Positions 54,184 through 64,000 of a DNA stretch of 64,000 nucleotides are shown piece by piece. The notes below the pieces were generated by a model. It did no database searches. It worked only from the letters and a program-made list of their open reading frames with translations, and was not told the DNA's origin. Location of the stretch: the NCBI GenBank assembly GCA_029216955.1, contig JANAVB010015600.1, forward strand, positions 26,136,182 to 26,200,181. The letters are read 5' to 3'. Origin of the DNA: Iris pallida. Taxonomy: Eukaryota; Streptophyta; Magnoliopsida; Asparagales; Iridaceae. The position numbers and the translations under genes were made by a program. Position 1 is the first letter of the stretch; each line of letters opens with the position of its first letter.

Positions 54184-56817
54184 ATAATTGGCAAGAACTA
54201 GGTGAATACAGCATGTATAGCCATTTAGAGATATAAAGTGAAGGGTCGTTCCACCATTGAGATAATCTATTTTGTGAATCTAAAAAGTAAAAACAAAAGT
54301 ACAAACAGCCTAAATAGATTATGAAAACAAATACCATTATGCTTAATTGCAAAGAATTAAATCAGAAAAATAAATATATCGTGAGGACTTATTGGCATAC
54401 ATATTGTTAACCAATCTTCTTTCAGTATGTAGCAACACTATGTATCTAACTAGACTTGCCTACCTGAATTTGAAGGATTATTTCTCTAGCATCTTTTCTA
54501 TGCCAATGCAAGTTGCATTGAGAGTTCAAAAAAAGAAGAAGGTATTTTCGTCCACGAACATAAAATTACTCAATTTTGGCATAACTTAACAGTACTTTTG
54601 AGACTGAGAAGACGAAAGTGTGCTCTATGATGAAAAAATAGCATCAAGGGTTTTGATATGAAATAGTCATATCTCAGAGTATTTCCAGACTTCCTAAGGT
54701 CCTTTTAAAATGGAAGAAGCGAGCAAGGTATCTCAACTGTGAAGCACAGCTGTGAGTCTAAAAGAGTCGATGAAAATGCAACTATTGTCAATCGAGCTGT
54801 AACACTTGTGCCTGAGGCATTAGTCGAGTTGAAGGATTTACCATAAGATCTGAAGGTCAATTGCTGGTCGAACAGTTCTAATAGCTCAAGATAATTTATT
54901 GTACCAATATTACTATATGCTTTTCTGATTTCCCATCCATGTTTTGGACATATTTTATATTGTTAAGTGCTTTTGTTGTTGTCATTCATTGTTTTGGTTG
55001 ATTCTTAAATATTACTGTCCATGTGTCAATGCAGAACAAGGGGAGAAAAATAAGGAGAACAAATATCATTTGATATGTATGCAAGAGCTCTCCTTGTCTT
55101 TAAGATGCCTCTTGATAACTTTATATGTTTTCTGGAAAGCAACTGAAACCTACCAAGGATGTCGAAAATGTGGATCTTGTCATGAGTTTCATCGTTGGCG
55201 GTGGTAACTAACTTTTGCAACCAAGAACTCTTGGACAAAAGGGGGAACTGTATGAAAAATGAGAATTGAGGGTAAAATAAAATGCAAAATACTAGCTAAG
55301 TGAAAAAAGTAGGACAAGATATGTAGTGAATGGTGATAGATATGTTATGATTAAGACTTGTTTCAACTGATTCTTCTTTAGAATATTTTCAAAATGTAAC
55401 TTGCACAAGTTATTTAAGCACACTACTGTTGCTGACATAAAATTGATTGCAACTTATGACAAATATTACCTTAGGGATGGAAGTCGGTTAGATAGACCTA
55501 GATCAAATCCATAAAGACCGGGATTGAATCCATAAAGGACCTTTTATTGATCTTGAAACTCTGTAGAAAATCTCTTTAAAACTGCTATCACAGATATTCT
55601 TTGATGTTGGGCACAAATAATATTGTAGAATGCTCCCCTTCCAGATTCTAGAGGAAGTTGTGTATAGTTTTACCATATCCAGTCTCCCAGAAATCACTAT
55701 GACCTGTCATGCAAAACAAAAAAAATGTTACATACCCAAAGCTAACACTATCAATATGCCTAATGAAATATAAAAATTGACAAGCTGTTCTGAAGAAATT
55801 TGAAAAGTGTCTTGTATTCTATAGGAAGTATTGTAACTTAAAACTATCAGAAGAAACCATGAGTCAAGTTCATTGTAACATAAGTTGAATACATTATATT
55901 TCATTGAATAATCCAACGTCCAAGATCAGCATAACCAATTATTTTATAGTTGAAGCCTATAATTAGTGGACCCAAATGCGAGTATCACAATTCCACACAA
56001 CAAGGATACATAGTGTCTGACACGTTAACCCATGAAAATCTAGTAACGACAACACAGTTATTTGTCTGTACCTTTTTAAATATATGTATATGTAACATGA
56101 ATAAATATATTTGCATTTATATATTAAGGAACTGAAATAAGAACAAAATAACGAAACATAGCGTACTATATATTATTTGCAGATAAAGGACCATATACTT
56201 TGTCTTGTTAATATCTTAAAATTCCTATAAGCGGACTAGTTAATGTGTTTAAAAAAGTGTTGGACACAGATGGGCATGTGTGTCGTGTCGGACACGTAAA
56301 TATCAGCAAGTTTTGCTGTAGGGAACTGCAGTAATTTACAAAATAGCTTTCTAGAAAGTAGTAATAAGCAGGCAGCTACAACAATCTGTACTAGAGGAAG
56401 GGAAACTGCATACCTGCAATACTCCAATTTTCTAGATAAATGAACAGGTATCTGTGAGCACCACATCATAATGAAAATGAACATCAATGCCTGGAGATAA
56501 ATATAGTAGGCCTTTTCCTTGATTTCAAAATAAATTATTACTACTTTCCAGTAAGCACAACAATATGTACTAGAGGAATATGTGTATAAGCAGATTATTG
56601 TAGCTGTATGCCTAACCTCAGTAATATGTGTATAAGACAAACATTCAACACAATAGCTTATTACTACTTTCCAGTAAGCACCCAATTTGGTAGTGCTGAT
56701 TCTGAAATTTCTTCACAACTTCATAACCAGAGAGGAAGCCTTCTACATTCAAAGGTTAACAGGTAAAAAGATCGGAATGGTACCTCACCTGTGTTGTTGT
56801 AGAATATTTACACATGG

Positions 56818-57257
56818 TCAAGCAAAAGCGACATCTGACTGCAAGACATACTTGATATTCTTCGTAACGGCACTAGCTTCGTGCAGCATGCACTTGGCAC
56901 CGCGGATGTGAAGGAGAGCCATCCCCTCTATGGGAGCAACCTGCCATGTGGAATTGCTACACTAAGGCCACCCACCCCTTCGAGAACTAAGGGGAAAAAA
57001 GAAGCATTCCTCTCTGTAAAAATCTAATATATCGATGAAAACTCAAACAATACCTCAGCAACAACCCCTTGCCTATGATCATAAAAGACCATCTCCCCGC
57101 CGATTAGAGACTACACGGACGAATCCTGGTTGCTGCTAGAATCTTTTACTTTGGAGCTAGAATTGCCACTAAGATATACTAATAGAGTATATTGTGTTCT
57201 ACTTCCTTCTCCAAGATCGACACTCTCATTGATATGTCTTCCAAACCACTGTCCAGT
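56818..57257 (-). pseudogene. Captured fragment of a 2-oxoglutarate/Fe(II)-dependent oxygenase (prolyl 4-hydroxylase-like)
   Basis: Two exons on the minus strand. Exon 57257-57054 (204 bp, 68 codons) follows a TTAG acceptor and encodes TGQWFGRHINESVDLGEGSR, then QYTLLVYLSGNSSS and SLIGGEMVFYDHRQGVVAE. It ends at a GAG|GTATTG donor. Exon 56940-56818 follows ATGGCAG and encodes VAPIEGMALLHIRGAKCMLH, then EASAVTKNIKYVLQSDVAFA and a stop. The splice keeps the frame. These motifs are those of plant 2OG-Fe(II) oxygenases, with GRHIDES for HxD and the later MLHE His. Here the Asp reads Asn (HIN), and an in-frame TAG follows DSSV. The N-terminal part is absent, so this is a dead 3' fragment. Confidence 0.8.
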
Positions 57258-58381
57258 CTAATATATGTGAAAGAGTAACCAAGATAATTGACGGAATCTA
57301 CTAAATCTGAAAGTCTAAACAAAAGAAAACTATGAAACGCTAACAATAGTCAGTTAAAACAAATGGCGGTCAAGCGAAGTTAGGCTTTTATTTTCTGTAA
57401 CAGTATTTATCATCGACTCTCATCATTCAGGAAATTATTGTATAAACAACGAAAGTGTGCAAATGGGACAGCTATTCAAGTAAACATGTGAGTACAAGAT
57501 ATATAATAGTTTCTCAGTAGGAAATAGTCCCAAAAAGCACTCCATAAGAGCTTATTCAAGCAAGTCAGTCAGACCGACAATATTTATATTACAGGGACAC
57601 AGATATAACACGGTAAGGACACAGCCACATGGGGACGGCACCTATTTTGGTGTGTCCTAGTATATTTTGGAGTGTCCATTGTCCATTGTGTCCGATACGC
57701 ATCCAACATCACACGGCCCAGATTTCTAGAGTGTTCGTGCTTCCGAGAACAATATGTTGGACTATATCAGGCATGTATTTCTTCTACCTATGCATTATTA
57801 ATTAGAACATAGGAAAGTGAAATAATAGAATCTTAGGAAACATGTAATAAATAATCTTAATATTAATAGAAGACAAGTAAGTCACATGTAAAATCTAATA
57901 TTTGGATTCAGAATCCAAAACAATAGGTAATGAATATCACATTTTTTACTAGAAACTTTAGCTCGCATCCTACATCGAAATTAATTTCGAAAGAAATGTT
58001 GACATGGTAAAAGTACTAAAAATTGTATTATGCATAGAAATAGTTTTTTTTTCTCGAAAAAGTAACAACTAATTTCAAACAATGCCACCAGTTGTATGGG
58101 AAACATACTTGTTTCAAAAATTGTATTCTGCATAGAAATAATTTTTTTCTCAAAAAAGTAACAACTAATTTCAAATAATGCCACCAGTAAAGTGCAATTC
58201 TAGCAATATGGGCTGCAACTTTTCCAACACGCAATTTACACAAATAAGGTTCAATTGAAGAAATAACAAAAATAATACTTTAACTCTTGCTCGGATAAGT
58301 AATCATAAGGGCTTACAATCCAAAAGAAGTGAATAATTCAATTCAAAGGCATATATATTATAGAGAAATAATCTAATAGAC

Positions 58382-58861
58382 CTGTGTCAGAAATTGTGTG
58401 CAGGTCAATAAAGTCGGAGCTCCGTTAGGTACAGGTCGATAAAGTCGGAGGCTTTGTCGCACTTAGGAGTGTTGGCGCAGGGGTTGAGATGGAAGAGGAA
58501 GGACTCAAAGAGGAACCTCGGGGTCAGCGTAGGCGAAGGGGCGACGGAGGTGGCGGAGGGTGTAGTGGAGGGTTGTGGTCTTGGCGACGGAATGGGCGTC
58601 GTAGATGAGGAGGGGGAGGGACAGTGAGGAAGGATCAGGGCCAAGGAGGCGGAGGAGAGAAAGAAGAGAGGGGCGAGGAGAGGAGGCGATCGAGGGAGGG
58701 AAAGGATTCACGTTTGGCTTTGGGTTGGGATGAGGACTTTGAAGGGAACGGAGGTGGTAGTTGAGGAGGATGTCTGGTGATTCTTTTGGGGGTTTAGGAT
58801 TTCTTCTTGGCACATTTGGAAAGGGGAAGGGGGGAGGAATAAATTGTTGGAACGTTTCCAT
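58382..58861 (-). pseudogene. ORC5: Captured 5' fragment of origin recognition complex subunit 5 (ORC5-like)
   Basis: The ATG at 58859-58861 starts METFQQFIPPPFPFP. Further on come LLSLLRLLGPDPSSLSLPLL, a degenerate Walker A (YDAHSVAKTTTL where G-x-x-x-x-GKT is usual), LRHLRRPFAYAD, and, after a frameshift near 58528, PRFLFESFLFHLNPCANTPK and CDKASDFIDL. The order Walker A, R-H-L-x-R-P-F, P-R-x-L-F-E-S and K-C-D-x-x-S-D-F is that of plant ORC5, an AAA+ subunit of the replication-origin complex. The Walker A lysine is kept but its glycine is Ala. The last 35 bases are duplicated (TCCGACTTTAT-GACCTG twice) before a GT donor at about 58381. Later ORC5 exons were not found. Confidence 0.75.
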
Positions 58862-59070
58862 ATCAATCACGTGAGGAGTGCATGAGTTAGAACACAAATT
58901 AAAACATTTATTCGTCGTTCCGAAAAATATAACATATGTTTTAATTTTAGGCAAATAATTTTTGGAACATTTAACCATTTTGGAATAGATAAAATATGTT
59001 TCAACACTTAAAAACACTTATATACCGTTCCAAAGCCAAAAATACTAAATGTTTCAAATTATCCTTTCTC
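58862..59070. repeat. Right subterminal region of the CACTA-like element
   Basis: GGAAC, GTTCC and GTTTC words recur (about eight times) as at the left end. No CACTA terminus is seen; the boundary is set where these words stop. Confidence 0.45.
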
Positions 59071-59249
59071 ATGACAGGATCTGACATATACTAGTCCGTG
59101 AACCATCGTGTCGGGAATCAAGTAAGACACTACAACTGAATCTGATATAGCAGATATCAAGACAATGAAAACTATCAGTGAATGTACTCGCCTGTGGTCC
59201 TGAGCTGATAAGGTGAACAGATGCTCAGAGTAATCACAGACCTAAAGAT

Positions 59250-59700
59250 GAGATACTAAAAGTCAAAACAGGGTTTAATAATATAAGAAAAGCTAATCTA
59301 GTCATGATATGCAAGTCTAAGTCAAAACTAGATCAAACTAAGTCACACCAAGCTAAACTAGGTCATACTGAGCCAAACTAGGTCACACTAGGACAACCAA
59401 GGTCAAACAAGGTCACAGGAAGTCAATCCAAGTCAAACTAGGTCAATCTGGGTCAAGGGTTGACTTACAGTTGACTTTTGGTCAAAAAGTCAACTCTGGT
59501 CAACCCTGGTCAACACTGAGTTAACCCTGGGTCAACCCTAGGTCAAACTAGTCAAATATTGACTAATTGTTGACTTTCAGTCAACTGGTCAACTCTGGTT
59601 TGGTTTTGGTTTAATTCTAGTCATTATTAGGCTAAGTTTGACTTTTGGTTGACTTTCGTTGACTTTTGGTCAAAACGGTCAACCGAGGTCAAAACTAGTC
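59250..59700. promoter_or_regulatory. Dense cluster of GTCAA/TTGAC words (W-box-like)
   Basis: About 26 copies of TTGAC or its complement GTCAA in 450 bp by hand count, most in the form TTGACC or TTGACT. TTGAC[CT] is the core of the W box bound by plant WRKY factors. The cluster lies in the LTR of A, upstream or downstream of an unknown start site. Binding is inference. Confidence 0.6.
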
Positions 59701-59907
59701 TAAGGGCACTAATCCTAACCATTACCAACCAAGAGAACCTATTTCTAGCCATATCTTAAACTATCTAACTCAAAACTTACAATTACCCCATTACCTTAAC
59801 TTACCTTACCAAGGTAATTTCCATTACCTTGTCCCAATACAACGGTAACCCATCTATACCTTGGAATACTAACCTGGACTTCTTAGGGTAGCTAGACACT
59901 AACCTAT

Positions 59908-61375
59908 CTAACTATTACCAACCATAAATTTCTACTATCTTGGACATCAAAACTATCTTTTCTAATATGTTACTTTCCTACACATTACCTTAAGGTAATC
60001 TTGAGATATCAAGATACCACATCTAACATAACCCATTCTTCTAAACCACACTCACTCTCCCTCACAAACATCATCTATCTAACCCCTATCTTAACAATCA
60101 GAACCTATTCTTAGACTTTACCCCAAAATCCTACTTTTACCCTCTAAGATACTGATTTGTATCTTAGGATACCCACTCATCTACATCCTATGACAACTAA
60201 CGTAGATACTAGATACTAGTAAGATACTAACCTATATCTTACCCCAAGATACCATATACCTTAGCCCTATTGATATCCTAATATCAATACCTTAGTTGAA
60301 AACCCAATACCTCAGTCTAGGTATAAATACCTTAACTACCAAGATACCAATCTTAGATATCTAATATCTATCATAAGCTACTAGCTAACCAATAACTTAG
60401 ATATCTAACCTTAGTTATCTAGGTAAACCCAATACCTTACCTTGTAATAAGGTAAACCTATTACCTTAAGGTAAGATAAACAATTACCTTGGTTGGAAAC
60501 TAAAACCTTAACCTCTAATACTAATACCTTAAATATCTAGCCTCTAACCATTCAACCTAAATATTAGATAGACAATAGCTTAGTAGCTAATACCTTAGTA
60601 TAAAGTAAACCCCCTCTACCTTGTAGGTAAATACATTACCTTAAGGTACTACGCAAATACCCAAAATATCCTAAGATACCACTATGGTATCTCAAGATAT
60701 CACTCTATATCCTAACTTATACCTCTAATACAAGATACGAACCAACTCTAATATATAACTTCTAACCATCTATTCTAACTTAGAAATCTAACACAACTAA
60801 CATCCACTAACTAATATCTAACCATAACATATATGTATATATATCTATCTCTAACTCTAACCAACTAACATATGTCATCTCTAACTAACAATAACATAGA
60901 CTAACACAACTAATTATCTAACTTATACAAGATATCACTATCTAACTTCTAAGATATCTCTAACCTCTACATAGATTCTAACATAATCACTAACATACTA
61001 ACATATCCATACATACAACATTTAAATTCCTCTCCACTCCAATACTAACACACACTCAAACACATATACCAAATCCACCCCCTCTCTTCTAACACACATA
61101 CACACATCTATATACAAATATACTACCACTCAACCAAAATACAAATCACTCAACAAACTACACTAGCCTCAAGTCAATTTGGATGGCATGATCCTCCCAA
61201 CTCTCACCTTCACAACACACACACTACACTACCATCTATACAACATCAAACACACACTAGCACATATCCTTTATCAATCTCACTTCTCTCCACTAACCAC
61301 ACACATCCTTATCTCATTCAAACACACACACTATACTAATATATATTACATAACAATAATATATATATATGTACT
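59908..61375. repeat. G-poor low-complexity tract (right copy)
   Basis: The counterpart of 5203-6670, with the same A/C/T-rich words and the same near-absence of G on the plus strand; ends in a shorter AT run near 61360-61370. Confidence 0.7.
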
Positions 61376-63147
61376 ATATCATACATATTTTTGACAACCT
61401 ATGATACCTACATTCACATGATATCCATACTACATAGGTTCATAGGATACACAAAATGTCTATGTCGTATAGTCACTCTTCTACTTAAAATTAATACTGT
61501 ACCAATTGGGCCTTCACTAAATTCTAGGATTAAAGTATGTTGTAGGTCTTCGTGTTAGCTTTCCGAAACTTTAAACGGATCACATTTTCGTGTCCGGAAG
61601 CTCCCGAAATCGCAAAAACACCGAAACGCATTCGTCTTTCATACAGCTGACACTCAAACAATTCTACAGAAAGTTCTAGAACGAATTTTGCTTATTAAAA
61701 TATATATTTGAAAAACTAACTCCGATATGCTTCTTTTACAAAAAATGAGAGATTAATTGGAGTCTTGAGCTAAAAGTTATGGCATTTTTAAATTGCTCTG
61801 GCTACAAAAAATGTGGATAAAAATTATGACGAATTTGGGTTGTTTTGGACAAAAAAAATACATGTAGGCCAAGATACTTGGATACCAACATAGCTATCTA
61901 AATAGAACTTATTCTAACCATCCTAACTAAGATCAATCCACTCTCTAACCATCCTAAAACTGAAATTAAACCACAAAATAGCCTATTTGTATAAACACAA
62001 ACACATGGGGTGTCCTATATTGGAAACTCCACAAGTAGGACACCAAACCTATTCAAACTTCCTAAAGAGGACTCCAAAGAGCCTCAAATTAAAATCTAAT
62101 GGTTATACATGCATGAGGGTGGATCTTATGGATTCGAATCTAACTAAAATGCAAGGAAAATTGAAATAGAGAGATGGTTATACCTATTGGAAGTGGGATT
62201 CCAATGATACACTCAAAGGACACGGTTCCGACACAAAAGCTCCTCCAAAATGGACACCTTTCCTTGCTCCTTGCTCCCAATCCTTGCTAGCACCTCCTCC
62301 TTTGTTGAATGAGAAGAAATGATGGAAGATTGGAAGAAGAATGGAGGGATTTGGAGATCAAAATTAAGAGGGAAAGCTCTCAAGTTTGGGAAAGAACAAA
62401 TTTGGGGGAAAAAAGATAGGCAAGTGTGAAATGAAAGAGAGGGACACCTCTCCCCCTATAGGTGGCTGGCCATACATGCCCTAATGGGCCTATGTAAAAT
62501 GTCCAAGATACCCCTACAAGTCTCCTTTGGGTCAACTTAAGTCATGACAAGGTTTGTGGTCAAAAAGGTCAAGTTTAAGTCTATAATTTAACCATTCTAA
62601 GCAAGTGGGATTAGTCTAAACTTACTAATTTAATTAGTGGGATTTGTGGGCTATGACTAACTAATCTTGGGGTCCCATCTAGAGTCTAAGATACCTGGAT
62701 CACTAACACAAGTCGGAACGAAACGAAACTCAAATCCGACTAAACAAATCCCGTAAAATCATTATTAAAATATAAAAATTCCCAAAATATTAAAATATAA
62801 AAATGACCAAAATTATAATACATTAATTTAAATATTATTAAAATAATCTCAAATTCACCAATTAATCAAAATTCTAAATAATTTAAAAGTCACAAAATAA
62901 CCAAAATACCCTTAGCCTAAAAAGTGATAATTATTTAATCTAATCACACGGGTTAGGCCTCCAAGGTCATGGTTAGTCTCTAGGCTAAACAGTTCTAAGG
63001 TTACACTAGCAAAATATCAAAATCATAATACACTAATTAAATAATTTTAAATTAATTAAAATTTGCCATAAATCATTATTTAATATTAAACGATAGATTT
63101 TTAAAAAAGTTCAAAATTATCCTCATTTTAGAAAAGTGGTGGTTACA

Positions 63148-63787
63148 CATGTGCTTCATGTGTTTACCCCTAGCCGGTTACATACTTAGTTATATTTCAG
63201 ATATTGTGCACACATGTTCAGGAGATATATCTTGTACTTAGTTCCTGTGATTCCTGAGAGACCATGTTCTTTCATGTTCTTACATACCATGTTCTTTCAT
63301 GTGCTTATACACCATATTCTTTCTTGTACTTTACATACCATATTCCCTTGTACTTTCATATCATGATGTCTTGTTCATTACCTAGAACTGTACTTTGCTC
63401 CGCTCCTGAATAGGATATGTTGCAGGTGAGTTGGAGTCCCTTTGCGACACATATTATGGCCGAGAGCCAGTAGATGCAGGAGAGCCAGCTGGAGTTGCCC
63501 TTGACTTAGAGGCTGCAGAAGCCTAGAGCTTTACCATTAGTACTTTACATTTTCTTTGTATTTTGAGATTAGTAGACTCTATCTTTCATTTTGCTGGAAT
63601 GTAATAAATTCTGAGACTTGTACTTTACTCTGGGTTTGGGATACATTTATAGATGCTGTGATTTCATCCTTGTTCATAATTATCTGGTTAGATTTCCCTA
63701 GATTGGTACAGCTTACTTCGTCGTGTCTAACGACGAAGGCTGGGCGTGTCCGACTCGTGTCCGATTATTCGGGAGCGGGTCGTGACA
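63148..63787 (+). mobile_element. Element E: 3' end of a plus-oriented gypsy-type LTR
   Basis: Ends GAGCGGGTCGTGACA at 63787, followed by the leader motif TGTTTTTAGTGGTGGCCCAT. It is cut on the left by element A. Contains a 25-bp tandem repeat at 63261-63361. The open frame 63556-63942 spans the LTR end and is not a real gene. Confidence 0.65.
63261..63361 (+). repeat. 25-bp tandem repeats in the E LTR
   Basis: Four units begin with ACCAT at 63261, 63286, 63311 and 63337, with pattern ACCATRTTCTTTCATGTNCTT, increasingly diverged. Confidence 0.8.
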
Positions 63788-64000
63788 TGTTTTTAGTGGT
63801 GGCCCATACAGGTCTTTCCAAATGGTACCTAGGTCTTAGCGTACTATTGGGGGACTTGATTACACTAGAAAAACTTGATCACAGCATAGGAAAAATCAGA
63901 AATAAGGGTAAATCAGGTTTATCAGGTGCTTTGATATTATAAAAACATTGTTTATTAGGTTTTTAGGGTTTGCCAATCAACGAAGTTTTCTTTCTATTAC
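63788..64000 (+). other. Element E 5' leader
   Basis: Starts with the LTR-adjacent motif shared with A and B. It runs off the window edge with no coding sequence visible. The internal region of E should lie to the right. Confidence 0.55.

Larger units (their letters stand above)
49511..59070. mobile_element. CACTA-like DNA transposon carrying plant gene fragments
   Basis: The left end starts CACTACACCAAAAAAG, a typical CACTA terminus, followed by a subterminal region (49511-49780) rich in GGAAC/GTTCC and GTTTCTAAA words. A similar GGAAC/GTTCC-rich region lies at 58840-59060, ending the segment. The expected inverted terminus (CTTTTTTGGTGTAGTG) was not found on the right, so the right boundary is approximate and that end is probably decayed or deleted. 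The interior has no transposase that can be recognised. It holds pieces of host genes on the minus strand (53218-53349, 56818-57257, 58382-58861), so it is a Pack-CACTA-like candidate. Other parts appear non-coding. Confidence 0.55.
5203..63147 (-). mobile_element. Element A: minus-oriented gypsy (chromovirus-type) element, host of all the nested insertions
   Basis: Two long copies of one LTR flank the nest: 5203-8451 and 59908-63147 match along their whole length and both end in GGTGGTTACA. The right LTR seems to begin at 48222 (TGTCACGACCC), next to a leader carrying the same LTR-adjacent motif as element B. The internal region left over is small: 8452-9161 on the left and 47912-48221 on the right, together about 1 kb. 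They contain only the pre-LTR end, a gag remnant and the 5' leader, so pol has been lost. The left LTR is interrupted at 5203 by G. The right LTR holds the CACTA-like insert. What follows 63147 is the LTR of another element (E), so A itself probably inserted into E. Confidence 0.65.
59071..63147 (-). mobile_element. Element A right (5') LTR, part after the CACTA-like insert
   Basis: From 59908 on it matches the left LTR (5203-8451), ending GGTGGTTACA. Positions 59071-59907 have no counterpart on the left within this window. They include the GTCAA/TTGAC cluster (59250-59700). No coding sequence is recognised. Confidence 0.75.

Noticed and set aside
55026..55238. 70-codon minus-strand frame in the CACTA-like segment
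   Set aside because: No splice sites or conserved motif that could be supported.
48222..63147. 48222 and 63147 as ends of two different LTRs
   Set aside because: Considered because the piece 48222-49510 has no counterpart in the left copy. Kept as one LTR with an insert because the start, the end and the adjacent leader all fit one element; certainty is only moderate.
63556..63942. 128-codon plus-strand open frame
   Set aside because: It crosses the LTR end and leader of E and has no domain.

Overview
The window looks like an intergenic block of a seed-plant nuclear genome, most likely an angiosperm. It is almost entirely transposable elements stacked inside one another. Evidence: Ty3/gypsy chromoviruses with a C-terminal chromodomain, a Tat/Ogre-type gypsy element with two RNase H domains and an antisense plant-mobile-domain gene, a Ty1/copia element primed by initiator tRNA-Met, a CACTA-like DNA transposon carrying pieces of plant genes, and no intact cellular gene. 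The species cannot be told from the sequence. No rRNA, tRNA, CRISPR array or bacterial-type operon was seen.

Layout. Positions 1-3413 (F) and 3414-5202 (G) are plus-oriented LTR ends of chromovirus-type elements. From 5203 to 63147 lies a minus-oriented chromovirus, element A. Its left LTR is cut by G, its pol is gone, and its right LTR holds a CACTA-like insert. Inside A, with target-site duplication ATGAC, sits element B (9162-47906, minus, Tekay-like, LTRs of about 3.03 kb). Inside the reverse transcriptase of B, with duplication ATTTG, sits element C (14784-42546, plus, Tat lineage, LTRs of about 2.16 kb). Inside the antisense gene of C sits element D (29590-39137, minus, copia, 938-bp LTRs), this time without a matching target-site duplication. 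From 63148 a further plus-oriented element (E) shows the end of an LTR and the start of its leader, running off the right edge.

How the parts relate. Each retroelement can be read as gag, protease, reverse transcriptase, RNase H and integrase. All are broken by stops or frameshifts, many of them explained by G-to-A or C-to-T changes at Trp and Gln codons. The most gene-like unit is the antisense gene of C. It has its own TATA box at 40100-40107, a first exon at 39885-40005, an intron containing a six-unit 47-bp minisatellite, a plant-mobile-domain body, a clean 65-bp intron at 27532-27596, a coiled-coil tail ending at 25909, and a polyadenylation signal at 25829-25834. D lies in the middle of it.

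The CACTA-like segment (49511 to about 59070) carries minus-strand exons resembling origin recognition complex subunit 5 and a 2-oxoglutarate/Fe(II) oxygenase, plus an unrecognised exon. All are decayed or partial. Within the retroelement layers, order of insertion runs from outside to inside: A, then B, then C, then D. D is the youngest of these by nesting and by its close LTR match (about 14 differences in 938 bp by eye).
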